Of a DNA stretch of 64,000 bases, positions 19,206 through 27,522 are shown in pieces. Below the pieces are notes generated by a model, which made no database searches, had not been told where the DNA came from, and worked only from the letters and a program-made list of their open reading frames with translations. The stretch spans positions 124,001-188,000 of the forward strand of contig NZ_CP049786.1 in assembly GCF_011290365.1 (NCBI RefSeq). Direction: 5' to 3'. Every line of letters starts with the position of its first letter. Positions within the stretch are counted from its first letter, which is position 1. This DNA comes from Leclercia sp. 29361. Lineage in GTDB: Bacteria; Pseudomonadota; Gammaproteobacteria; Enterobacterales; Enterobacteriaceae. The position numbers and the translations under genes were made by a program.

Positions 19206-20164
19206 CTTCTGAGAGCAGGCCGCCCCAGGGGAGTCTGCTCAATCTGTTTACGCAGGGTATTCAGCACCCCATCCAGGACAAACTGCACCCGCCACGGCTG
19301 ATAGTCACGTTTGCGGAAGATGGCCACCAGATCCAGCCACCACTCCTCTTGATGGGTGAAGCAGGGCACCATCAAGCCCTGTTCGATCTCCTGAAGCAGA
19401 CTCTCCTTCGGCGCAAAGACGATCCCCAGATGATTGCGGGCCAGCTCCAGCGCCGTCTGGGTGTTGTCGCAAATATAGTTACCCGAGACTTTATAATCGA
19501 GCACCTGTTCGCTATTATTTGCGCGAAAACGCCAGATGTTAGCATCGTCGATTATCATTGAGTCGATAAGAATGCAGGAGTGATTAATAAGATCGTCGGG
19601 TTTGTTGATGGGGTGTTTTTTTATATATTCCGGTGTGGCGAAAGCCGTAACAGAATATTTGGTTAAGGTGCTGGCGACCAGACTTTCATCTTTGGGTTGG
19701 GCATAGGTAATTAAAATATCGCAGTCATCGGGAAAAGTAACCCCTTCAAAAAACTCATTCCGGTCCAGGTTGTAGGTTTTCAGGCTAATACGGATATCGC
19801 CAATATTTTCGATCTCATGAATGACGTGGCGAGCCAGGTAGGTGACGATCCCTGAGGGGGCATAAAGGGTGACCTTGCCGCGTTTTTCGTGTTTGTAATC
19901 AGCAATGAAATTAATGAGTTGCTCGTTTTTTCCCAGCGATGCATCGATAAACGGCAGCAGCGATTCACCAAACTGGGTCAGCGCCAGATGGCGGGTGGTG
20001 CGTTCAAACACCTTCAGCCCAACGCGCGCCTCAAAATCAGCGAGATATTTACTGACATTGGCCTGGGCCATCCCCAGCAATGCCGCTGCATCACCAATGC
20101 TGTGCGTCGCGGCAATGACGGAAACAATCTTTAATTCTCGCGGTTTGATTTGCAACTTGTTCAT
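19202..20164 (-). CDS. LysR-family transcriptional regulator
   Basis: The 320 residues have an N-terminal winged helix-turn-helix (about residues 8-70, with [28 protein letters not shown] as the DNA-reading segment) and a C-terminal substrate-binding domain of the LTTR type. It is divergent from the MipA/OmpV gene, so that gene is the likely target. In E. coli the MipA protein YiaT is paired with the LysR protein YiaU, but this sequence is not YiaU-like at its N terminus; it appears to be a different LTTR in an equivalent place. The region is AT-richer than the flanks. The stop overlaps that of aldB by four bases. Confidence 0.88.
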   Translation of the reverse strand: MNKLQIKPRELKIVSVIAATHSIGDAAALLGMAQANVSKYLADFEARVGLKVFERTTRHLALTQFGESLLPFIDASLGKNEQLINFIADYKHEKRGKVTLYAPSGIVTYLARHVIHEIENIGDIRISLKTYNLDRNEFFEGVTFPDDCDILITYAQPKDESLVASTLTKYSVTAFATPEYIKKHPINKPDDLINHSCILIDSMIIDDANIWRFRANNSEQVLDYKVSGNYICDNTQTALELARNHLGIVFAPKESLLQEIEQGLMVPCFTHQEEWWLDLVAIFRKRDYQPWRVQFVLDGVLNTLRKQIEQTPLGRPALRS

Positions 20165-20283
20165 TGCCTGACATCCATCTATATGAATTTATATATAATA
20201 TTATACAAATAACCGCATTGCATCGCGATTTTTGTAACCATTATTATGCGCGGCGTCGTATGACATTTAATGGATTACAAACA

Positions 20284-21024
20284 ATGACGTTTAAAAAGAA
20301 TTTACTTATTGCGGTCGCTTTATTTACGGCGACATCCGCAATGGCCGATGATTTTTCAGTTGGCGCTGGTGCAGTGTTTAATGAATCACCCTATAAAGGC
20401 TATAACGACAACGTCTCCGCTGTCCCGTTAATGAGCTACGAAGGCGAGCACTTCTACGTGCGTCAGACCACCGGCGGCTGGATTGTCTGGAAAGATGGCA
20501 AAAACGAACTCAGCCTGACCGCCTCCTGGATGCCGCTGCACTTCGACCCGGACGATAACGACGATGGTGCCATGAGCCAGCTGGATGAGCGTAAAGCCTC
20601 CGCGATGCTGGGTGGCGCGTACTATCGTCACGAAAGCTGGGGGAGCCTGAAAGTTGCGCTGGCGGCGGATGCGATGGACGAGAGCGGCGGCGTGATGGGC
20701 GAGCTGTCTTACTTCCGTCCGATTCGCATGGAGCGCCTGACTTTGACCCCGTCGCTGGGCGTATTCTTCCACGACGAAAGCTTCAACGATTATTACTACG
20801 GCGTCTCGCAGCAAGAGTCCCGTCGCAGCGGCCTGCAGCAGTACACCGCCGGCGAAACCGTGACCCCGTATGTGGGTGTGGCGGCGAAGTATCAGCTGAC
20901 GCAGAACCTCTATCTGAACGCCAGCGCAATCTATACCGTGCTGCCTGACGAGGTGAAAAACAGCCCGATGATCGACCGTGACGACAGCTTCGCGCTGATG
21001 ACCGGGCTTTCCTGGACGTTTTAA
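20284..21024 (+). CDS. yiaT: MipA/OmpV-family outer membrane protein, YiaT-like
   Basis: The 246-residue outer-membrane beta-barrel has a signal peptide (MTFKKNLLIAVALFTATSAMA/DD). It shares the E. coli YiaT length and many blocks, such as NESPYKGY, SLTASWMP, FDPDDNDD and YYGVS..ESRRSG, and ends with a C-terminal phenylalanine (SWTF) as expected for BAM substrates. MipA was described as a scaffold for murein synthesis and hydrolysis enzymes, but most family members have no proven role. The ATG at 20284 was chosen because it starts the signal peptide; an ATG eight codons upstream is possible. Probably controlled by the divergent LysR protein. Confidence 0.85.
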   Translation: MTFKKNLLIAVALFTATSAMADDFSVGAGAVFNESPYKGYNDNVSAVPLMSYEGEHFYVRQTTGGWIVWKDGKNELSLTASWMPLHFDPDDNDDGAMSQLDERKASAMLGGAYYRHESWGSLKVALAADAMDESGGVMGELSYFRPIRMERLTLTPSLGVFFHDESFNDYYYGVSQQESRRSGLQQYTAGETVTPYVGVAAKYQLTQNLYLNASAIYTVLPDEVKNSPMIDRDDSFALMTGLSWTF

Positions 21025-21032
21025 GAGTCCAA

Positions 21033-21060
21033 AAAGCTGCCCTCAGGGACGAGGGCAGCC
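21033..21060 (-). terminator. terminator of the GH127 operon, also behind yiaT
   Basis: GCTGCCCTC-AGGGAC-GAGGGCAGC is a perfect 9-bp stem. Read on the minus strand it is followed by TTTTTGG, so it fits best as the terminator of the minus-strand GH127 operon. On the plus strand the following T-run is weak. Confidence 0.8.
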
Positions 21061-21075
21061 TCACTCGTTTTCTGC

Positions 21076-23034
21076 TTACGCCTCATCCACCCAGATCCGC
21101 ATCTCCCCCTCACCGCGGTTCGCCCAACTAAACCACGGAATAAAGGTTAGGGTCTGCGCCTGCTGCGTGACCGGGGCGCGATCGTACTGCCACAGCGGTT
21201 GCTGTTCTGCGTTCGCAGCGTGGCGGGCATAACCCTGGGTCTGAATCAGCATTTTGTGGGCAAAAATTCCCTTCCCTTCCACGAGCTTAAATTCGCTATC
21301 CGCAGGCAGGGTCAGATTATGTAGCCCGGCGCCGTTATCCGCCTCTTCGAGACAGTAGACCAGCGGCCCGCGCTGAAGCGCCACTTTTCCGGCCTGCTGG
21401 CGCACCTGCGGATTACCGTATACCCGACGAACCGGCATCGGCAGGGTTAACTGCAGCCTGTCGCCCTCCTGCCAGCGGCGGGTCAGATAGAGATAACCCT
21501 GGCGTACCTCGCCGGTGACCGCTTCACCATTCAGCGTCAGCAGCGGGTTGTCGCACCAGTCCGGCAGACGCAGGGCCAGGGTATGGTCGATCGTCACCGG
21601 GGAGGTGATCTCGATGTTGACCTGCTCCTGCCACGGGTAGTTGCCGCTGATCCGCACCTGCAACTCTTTATCACCTACCGGGAAGGCCATGCTGTTGCCG
21701 ATATAGAGGTTAATAAACAGGGCATCCTCACGGACGGTATAGATGTAGTGACCGATCGAGGTCAGCACCCGGGCGATATTCGGCGGGCAGCAGGCGCAGC
21801 CGAACCAGCGTTGGCGAACCGGCTTCACGTGATCGTAGATATGGTTAAACTTCAGTGACTTCGGATGCACCTCCAGCGGGTTGACGTAGAAGAAGTGTTT
21901 CCCGTCCAGCGCCATACCGCCCAACACGGTGTTGTAGAGGGCGCGTTCCATCACGTCGGCATACTGACTGTTGGCCTCCATCTCCAGCATCCGCCGGGCA
22001 AACATCATCAGGCCGATCGAGGCGCAGCTTTCGGCATAGACGGTGTCGTTTGGCAGATCGTAATCGCTGCTAAAAGCTTCGCCGCTGCTCTGGGAGCCAA
22101 TCCCGCCGGTAATATACAGCTGGCGCTGGGCCATGTTGTTCCACAGGCGCAGGCAGTCCTGGCGTTTGCCGTCGTCCTGGCTCAGGCGGGCCAGGTGCGC
22201 GACGCCGGCCATCAGATAGACGAAGCGCACCGCGTGGCCGATGGCCGTTTGCTGTTCGGCCAGCGGCTGATGCGCCTGGCTGTAGGCTTTATCCTGCACC
22301 ATCCACGCCGGGCCGTAGGTGTTCCAGTACGAAGTTTTGCCGCGCTTTTCATACTCGATGTCATAGAAGTGCGGCTGAGTCCCGCGCTGCTCGACAAAGT
22401 ATTTCACCAGTGCCAGATAACGCGGCTCCTGGGTGACATCGAACAGGCGCATCAGCGCCAGCTCAATCTCCGGGTGACCCGGATAGCCGTGCAGCTGCTG
22501 CTCGCCCGGACCAAAGACGCTGTCGATATGGTCGGCCAGCTTGCAGACCACCTCCAGCAGACGGCGTTTGCCGGTGCCCTGGAAGTAGGCCACGCCCGCC
22601 TCAATCATGTGCCCGGCGCAGTAGAGCTCGTGGCACTCCGCCAGGTTCGTCCAGCGCTCCTCCGGGGCTTTGACCGTGAAGTAGGTATTCAGGTAGCCAT
22701 CGTCGCACTGCGCGGCGGCCACCAGGTCAATCACCTCGTCGGCGGTCTTTTCCAGCTCCGGGTCGGGTTTCTGGCACAGCGACCAGGCCACCGCCTCCAG
22801 CCATTTCGCTACGTCGCTGTCCTGAAAGACCATCCCGTAAAATTCACCGCTCTGCTGGCCTGCCGCAATGCGGAAGTTGGCGATCGCATGGCTCGGTTCG
22901 GCCTCGGTGATGCGATCGTTCAGGGCATCCCACTGGTAGGGAATAACCACATCGCGCACCAGCTGTTGATACTGGCCGAGAAACGGGTCGCTGATTTTCA
23001 GTTTATGCAGGTCGGGTTCCATTATGGACATCAT
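21076..23034 (-). CDS. GH127 beta-L-arabinofuranosidase
   Basis: The 652 residues match glycoside hydrolase family 127 (former DUF1680), typified by Bifidobacterium HypBA1. That enzyme releases L-arabinofuranose from beta-1,2-linked disaccharides found on plant hydroxyproline-rich glycoproteins. The zinc/cysteine active site is visible: Glu335 and Cys337 in YAESCASI, and Cys415-Cys416 in FGCACCPPNIAR, one of which is the nucleophile in the family. The N-terminal part is an (alpha/alpha)6 barrel (about 15-430), followed by beta-sandwich domains. There is no signal peptide, so it acts in the cytoplasm on imported oligosaccharide. The start is the first ATG of ATGATG after GAGGAGAAC. Downstream of the GPH symporter by 7 bases, so one operon. 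Confidence 0.93.
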   Translation of the reverse strand: MMSIMEPDLHKLKISDPFLGQYQQLVRDVVIPYQWDALNDRITEAEPSHAIANFRIAAGQQSGEFYGMVFQDSDVAKWLEAVAWSLCQKPDPELEKTADEVIDLVAAAQCDDGYLNTYFTVKAPEERWTNLAECHELYCAGHMIEAGVAYFQGTGKRRLLEVVCKLADHIDSVFGPGEQQLHGYPGHPEIELALMRLFDVTQEPRYLALVKYFVEQRGTQPHFYDIEYEKRGKTSYWNTYGPAWMVQDKAYSQAHQPLAEQQTAIGHAVRFVYLMAGVAHLARLSQDDGKRQDCLRLWNNMAQRQLYITGGIGSQSSGEAFSSDYDLPNDTVYAESCASIGLMMFARRMLEMEANSQYADVMERALYNTVLGGMALDGKHFFYVNPLEVHPKSLKFNHIYDHVKPVRQRWFGCACCPPNIARVLTSIGHYIYTVREDALFINLYIGNSMAFPVGDKELQVRISGNYPWQEQVNIEITSPVTIDHTLALRLPDWCDNPLLTLNGEAVTGEVRQGYLYLTRRWQEGDRLQLTLPMPVRRVYGNPQVRQQAGKVALQRGPLVYCLEEADNGAGLHNLTLPADSEFKLVEGKGIFAHKMLIQTQGYARHAANAEQQPLWQYDRAPVTQQAQTLTFIPWFSWANRGEGEMRIWVDEA

Positions 23035-23041
23035 GTTCTCC

Positions 23042-24442
23042 TCAGGAGTGAGCGTGACGCTGGCGCAGGTCGGTGGCAATGCGCGCCATCATCGGATTAT
23101 TGAGTCGGCACTTGCGGATCGCCAGCGCCAGCAGCAGGTGGAAAAGGGCGGGCAATAAGGTTTCCATGGTGGTGATGCCCTGCAGCGAGGCAGCGGTCTG
23201 GTTGCCTGCACCCGGCTGATAGGCGACAAAAATGAACACCAGGCTGATGATCCCGGCGCTGGAGGCCCAGGCCAGCTTGATGAAAAACAGGTTAAAGGCG
23301 AAGTTCATCCCGGAAGAGCGCACGCCGGTTTTCCACTCGCCGTAATCATCGGCAAAGGCCATTAACGCGAAGTGCAGCGGCAGGGTAAAGCCGAGGATCA
23401 CCCCATTCGCCAGGATAACGATCAGCCACAGCGTCTGATACGCCGGACCACTAGGCAGGAACCACATCCCCGCTGCCAGTACCGCCAGCATCAGGTTGGT
23501 GTAGTAGTAGAGTTTGACCGCGTCGCTGCGGCGCGACAGCAGGTTGACGATCACCGCCCCGAGAATGGCGGCAAAGGTCACCATAGTGAAGAACAGTGAG
23601 GTATAGGCGGTGCTGCCTTCCAGCACGTAGGTGATGAAATACATGTAGCCGCCGCCACGGATGTTAAAGACGTTGATCAGCAGGAAGGACATCACCAGCA
23701 TCAGCAGCAGCTGGTCGTTGTTACGCAGACCGGCGAGGTGCTCTTTCAGGGTGAATTTGCCCATCATCGCCAGCGGGACGCGCTCGCGCACCCAGAAGAA
23801 GCAGCACAGGAACATCACCACCGCAATGGCACACAGCACCCCCACGCCCAGCTGATAGCCCTGGGCCGTGTTGCCCTGACCGAGCACCGAGACCAGCCAC
23901 GGCAGGCCGACCGACACCAGAAAACCGGCCACGCCGCACAGCACGAAGCGCCAGGACTGGCAGGAGAGCACCTCGCTGTGGCGGGTGGTCATGGTGTTGA
24001 TCAGCGCGCAATACGGCACGTTGATAGCGGTATAGCCCACTGAAAGCAGCAGGTAGGTGCCGAACGCCCAGGCGATTTTGACCCCCATCCCGGCATCCGG
24101 CACGGTAAAGGTCAGCACCCCAATCACGCCAATCGGCAGGGCGACCCACAGCTGCCATGGGCGAAAGCGTCCCCAGCGGCTTTGGGTACGGTCGGCAATG
24201 ATCCCCATCACCGGGTCGGAGATGGCGTCGAAAATGCGCAGGGCGATAAACAGCGTGCCGACCAGCGCCGGGGTTAAGCCAAAGACATCGGTATAGAAAA
24301 AGGTCAGAAAATTCATGATCAGGCAGGTAATGACCGTCCCGCCCGCATCACCCAGGCCGTAGCCGATTTTTTCTCGCATCGAGAGGCGATCGTTGACAGC
24401 CTGCCGGGCAATCTCTGTTTGTGTAATCGGAGTGGAAGTCAT
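23042..24442 (-). CDS. GPH-family glycoside/pentoside symporter
   Basis: Inner-membrane symporter of the glycoside-pentoside-hexuronide:cation family (MelB/XylP/YicJ type), 466 residues with about 12 membrane segments. Typical signatures are [29 protein letters not shown] at the N terminus and [25 protein letters not shown] between helices 2 and 3. The start at [12 protein letters not shown] follows GAGGAGTTACCTC. It is first in a two-gene operon with the GH127 hydrolase, so the cargo is probably a beta-L-arabinofuranosyl oligosaccharide or glycoside. The substrate is inferred from context only. Confidence 0.92.
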   Translation of the reverse strand: MTSTPITQTEIARQAVNDRLSMREKIGYGLGDAGGTVITCLIMNFLTFFYTDVFGLTPALVGTLFIALRIFDAISDPVMGIIADRTQSRWGRFRPWQLWVALPIGVIGVLTFTVPDAGMGVKIAWAFGTYLLLSVGYTAINVPYCALINTMTTRHSEVLSCQSWRFVLCGVAGFLVSVGLPWLVSVLGQGNTAQGYQLGVGVLCAIAVVMFLCCFFWVRERVPLAMMGKFTLKEHLAGLRNNDQLLLMLVMSFLLINVFNIRGGGYMYFITYVLEGSTAYTSLFFTMVTFAAILGAVIVNLLSRRSDAVKLYYYTNLMLAVLAAGMWFLPSGPAYQTLWLIVILANGVILGFTLPLHFALMAFADDYGEWKTGVRSSGMNFAFNLFFIKLAWASSAGIISLVFIFVAYQPGAGNQTAASLQGITTMETLLPALFHLLLALAIRKCRLNNPMMARIATDLRQRHAHS

Positions 24443-24668
24443 GAGGTAACTCCTCGGGTTAGCGGATTTTTTATGTTGTTTTGTCAGGTACCCGATTAAT
24501 TTTGCACTGTTACCCGGTCTCAACAAGGGAAGGGAAAAGTATAAAAAGGTGAGGATTCCGACCTCGTGCTCAAAGTGTGATTTCGATCGGGACGAAAGGC
24601 AATTATCTGTTAATAATCAGTGATAAAGCGTCATAAATTGTCTGTTAATAGCGGGAAAGTGAATAGCA
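24443..24668. promoter_or_regulatory. divergent promoter region, GPH/GH127 operon and AraC gene
   Basis: A 226-base AT-rich intergenic stretch between divergent starts. It contains a half-good CRP motif, TGTGATTTCGATCGGG, near 24574. No direct repeat clear enough to be named as the AraC-protein binding site was found. Confidence 0.45.
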
Positions 24669-25487
24669 ATGCTCGAAATATCCATAGCACTTCCGATCAG
24701 GGTTCAGAATGGCGGCTATTTCATCTCCCGGGGCGTAGGGCGACATCCGGCGCGCAAGCTCGACTCCTGGGAGGTGATCTTTGTCGAAAAGGGGACATTA
24801 ACGATCCAGGAGGAGGGAACCGTTTTCGAAGTGCATGCCGGGGAGAGCCTGCTGCTCTGGCCGCACCGTCGGCATAAGGGCATCGAGGATTTTCCTGCCG
24901 AGTTACGCTTTTACTGGCTGCATTTTGAGGTCGACGAGCAGAGTGCGCCTTCCGCCTGGAGCACGCTGCTGTCGGTTCAGCAGCACGGGAAAAGCGGCGA
25001 CCCGCAGGCGATGGTTGCGCTATTCCGCCAGTTTCTGACCGAGCAGGAGAAGCTTCAGCGCAGCCCGGCGCTGGAATTTATCTTGCTGCTGATCCTCCAG
25101 CAGCTCTCCCAGGTGGCGGGGCAGGAACTGCCGCCGGATGAGGCGGGAGTAAACCTAGCGTGGAAGGCGCGGCAGCTGATCGGCACTCAGTTTCACCTGC
25201 CGATCTCCACTTCCTCGCTGGCCAAAGAGCTGCACTGCAACGCGGACTACCTGGGGCGGGTGTTTCGGCGGGTCTTCCATCTGACCCTGACCGAGGCGAT
25301 CCACCGCCAGCGCGTCAGGGCTGCAGAAAAGCTGCTGCTCAACGATGCCGTATCGCTGAAAGAGGTGGCGGTTCGCTGCGGCTTTAACGATGTGGGCTAC
25401 TTCCGGCAAATCTTTCGCAAGCATACGGGGTTGACCCCCGGGGTCTGGAAACGTCGCTACTGCAAAGAGCACATCAACTCCGCCTGA
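24669..25487 (+). CDS. AraC-family transcriptional regulator
   Basis: The 272 residues comprise an N-terminal cupin-like sugar-binding domain (about 15-110, with WEVIFVEKGTLTIQEEG and AGESLLLWPHRRHKG) and a C-terminal double helix-turn-helix (about 170-265). Signatures are SSLAKELHCNADYLGRVFRRVFHLTLTEAIHRQRV and LKEVAVRCGFNDVGYFRQIFRKHTGLTPGVWK. It is transcribed away from the GPH/GH127 operon, which it most likely activates in response to an arabinofuranoside. It is not AraC, XylR, MelR or RhaS. Confidence 0.9.
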   Translation: MLEISIALPIRVQNGGYFISRGVGRHPARKLDSWEVIFVEKGTLTIQEEGTVFEVHAGESLLLWPHRRHKGIEDFPAELRFYWLHFEVDEQSAPSAWSTLLSVQQHGKSGDPQAMVALFRQFLTEQEKLQRSPALEFILLLILQQLSQVAGQELPPDEAGVNLAWKARQLIGTQFHLPISTSSLAKELHCNADYLGRVFRRVFHLTLTEAIHRQRVRAAEKLLLNDAVSLKEVAVRCGFNDVGYFRQIFRKHTGLTPGVWKRRYCKEHINSA

Positions 25488-25614
25488 GGTCCTGTGGCAG
25501 ATGGCCAGTTTTCACGGCAGGGCACACAAATCGGCTCTTTTACCCTGTCGGATCAAGGCGCTGGCCCCGATCGCTCTGGCAACCTGACTTTTTTCAGCAA
25601 GGATGGAGCAGGCG

Positions 25615-26085
25615 ATGAATCCCTTTATTGTTGCCGACCCGGCGAAATGTATTGGCTGTCGCACCTGCGAAGTGGCCTGCGTGGTGTCGCATCAGGACGA
25701 GCAGGACTGTGCGGCGGTGACGCCAGGCACCTTTATGTCGCGCATTCGGGTGGTAAAAGGTAACAACTTCACCACGGCGGTCACCTGTCATCAGTGTGAA
25801 GATGCGCCCTGCGCCAACGTCTGCCCGACCCGGGCCATTCAGCGTCAGGCGGGAGTGTGGCAGGTGGATCAGGCGCGCTGTATCGGCTGTAAAAGCTGTA
25901 TGCTCGCCTGTCCGTTCGGGGCGATGCAGGTGACGGGAAGTGCTGAAAAGGTTCAGGCCCTGAAGTGTGACCGTTGTGCACATCGCGAAGCGGGACCGGC
26001 CTGCGTGGAGGCCTGTCCCACTTACGCGTTAAGCTGCGTCGATCCTGCCAGATTACGCGCCGAACGGCTGCGTTATCTGGCGTAA
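25615..26085 (+). CDS. ysaA: 4Fe-4S ferredoxin-type electron carrier YsaA
   Basis: The 156-residue cytoplasmic iron-sulfur protein is of the HydN/DmsB-like subunit class. Four cysteine clusters are visible: CIGCRTCEVAC, CHQCEDAPCANVCP, CIGCKSCMLACP and CDRCAHREAGPACVEACP, enough for four cubane clusters. It resembles E. coli YsaA (157 residues), which is also the neighbour of avtA. The redox partner is unknown. The start MNPFIVADPAKC follows GGAGCAGGCG. It is convergent with avtA, with only 4 bases between the stops. Confidence 0.88.
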   Translation: MNPFIVADPAKCIGCRTCEVACVVSHQDEQDCAAVTPGTFMSRIRVVKGNNFTTAVTCHQCEDAPCANVCPTRAIQRQAGVWQVDQARCIGCKSCMLACPFGAMQVTGSAEKVQALKCDRCAHREAGPACVEACPTYALSCVDPARLRAERLRYLA

Positions 26086-26089
26086 ATCC

Positions 26090-27346
26090 TTACTGGCCGT
26101 TTTCACGCCAGGCAAGCTCAACCTCTTCGGCCAGAATTTTCACCCCGGCTTCGATTTTGTCCGGGTCCGGCACGTAGTTCATGCGCATGCACTGGTGAGT
26201 ATGCGGCCAGGGTTTATCCAGCCCCGGGAAGAAGTAATCCCCCGGCACCATCAACACCCCGCGCTTTTTCAGTCGCTGGTACAGCAGTTCGGTGGTGATC
26301 GGCAGATCCTTAAACCACAGCCAGAGGAAAATCGCTCCTTCGGGTTTATGGATCAGGCAGCGATTTTCCGGTAAGTAGCGGCGAATCGTGGCGATCGTCT
26401 CGTGAACACGCTGATAATAGAACGGCTTAATCACCTCATTCGACAGGCGCAGCAGATCGTTGCGCTTGATCATCTCGCACATCATCGCCGGGCCAATCCC
26501 GCCCGGTGACAGGCTGATAATGCCGTTCATATTGGTGATGGCGGTGATGATTTTTTCATCAGCGATGATAATCCCGCAGCGACTGCCCGGCAGACCGAGC
26601 TTGGAGAGGCTCATGCACAGGACAATGTTCGGGTTCCACAGCGGGCGTGCTTCACTGAAGATGATGCCCGGGAAGGGCACGCCATAGGCGTTATCAATCA
26701 CCAGCGGAATACCGTGCTGGTTCGCCAGCGCATCCAGCTTTATCAGCTCTTCGTCGGTGATGACGTTGCCGGTGGGGTTGGTAGGCCGCGACACGCAGAT
26801 CATGCCGGTCTCTTCGCCAATATGCAGATGCTCAAAATCGACGTGATACTTGAACTGGCCTTCCGGCAGCAGTTCGATGTTCGGGCGCGCAGAGACGAAC
26901 AGGTCTTCCTCCAGCCCGGAATCGGCGTAACCGATGTACTCCGGGGTGAGCGGGAAGAGCACCTTTTTGGTGGTGCCGTCGGCGCGTCGGCCTGCGAAGA
27001 GGTTAAACAAGTAGAAAAACGCGCTCTGGCTGCCGTTTGTCAGTGCAATATTCTGTGGCCCGATCTCCCAGCCAAGGGTGTCGCGCAGCATCTCCGCCAG
27101 GACGGTAAGCAGCTCGGTTTTCCCCTGTGGGCCGTCGTAATTGCACAGTGCATCAGTGGCTTTGCCATTTTCCAGCATGTCCGCGAGGAGCGTCTGAAAA
27201 TAGGCGTTCATCTCCGGAATTTGTGCCGGGTTACCGCCGCCGAGCATGATGGCGCCCGGTGTGCGCAGCCCGTCGTTGAGATCCTCCATCAGGCGGGTAA
27301 TGCCTGAATGGCGGGTGAATTTGTCGCCGAAAAGTGAAAAAGTCAT
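26090..27346 (-). CDS. avtA: valine-pyruvate aminotransferase (transaminase C)
   Basis: AvtA exchanges amino groups between valine or 2-aminobutyrate and pyruvate/alanine, linking alanine synthesis to the branched-chain pathway. The 418 residues are nearly colinear with E. coli AvtA (417). It is a fold-type I PLP enzyme; the Schiff-base lysine lies in CMSLSKLGLPGSRCG and the PLP-binding aspartate/tyrosine in LVIDNAYGVPFPG. Located between ysaA and malS, as in E. coli. Confidence 0.97.
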   Translation of the reverse strand: MTFSLFGDKFTRHSGITRLMEDLNDGLRTPGAIMLGGGNPAQIPEMNAYFQTLLADMLENGKATDALCNYDGPQGKTELLTVLAEMLRDTLGWEIGPQNIALTNGSQSAFFYLFNLFAGRRADGTTKKVLFPLTPEYIGYADSGLEEDLFVSARPNIELLPEGQFKYHVDFEHLHIGEETGMICVSRPTNPTGNVITDEELIKLDALANQHGIPLVIDNAYGVPFPGIIFSEARPLWNPNIVLCMSLSKLGLPGSRCGIIIADEKIITAITNMNGIISLSPGGIGPAMMCEMIKRNDLLRLSNEVIKPFYYQRVHETIATIRRYLPENRCLIHKPEGAIFLWLWFKDLPITTELLYQRLKKRGVLMVPGDYFFPGLDKPWPHTHQCMRMNYVPDPDKIEAGVKILAEEVELAWRENGQ

Positions 27347-27485
27347 AGCAGGTGTTCTGTCGGGCTTGTTCTAAGAGTGGCTCACCATAACGCTACAGCT
27401 GCGCGGGTGCAAATCAGCGTGGAAAGACGGAATAATTGTTTTGTGTTATCAATTTGCCATAAGGTAGCGAATTGTTCTGAATTAT

Positions 27486-27508
27486 CCCCCTCCCGGTGGG
27501 AGAGGGAT
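27486..27508. repeat. CCCCTCCC/GGGAGAGGG palindrome
   Basis: Short member of the 2304 family directly behind the malS stop, and 130 bases upstream of the avtA start; it may act as the malS 3' hairpin. Confidence 0.6.
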
Positions 27509-27522
27509 TCAGAACGTAACGA

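Noticed and set aside
21865-23103. A 412-codon plus-strand open frame opposite the GH127 gene
   Set aside because: Antisense shadow of a gene with clear active-site motifs; no family resemblance.
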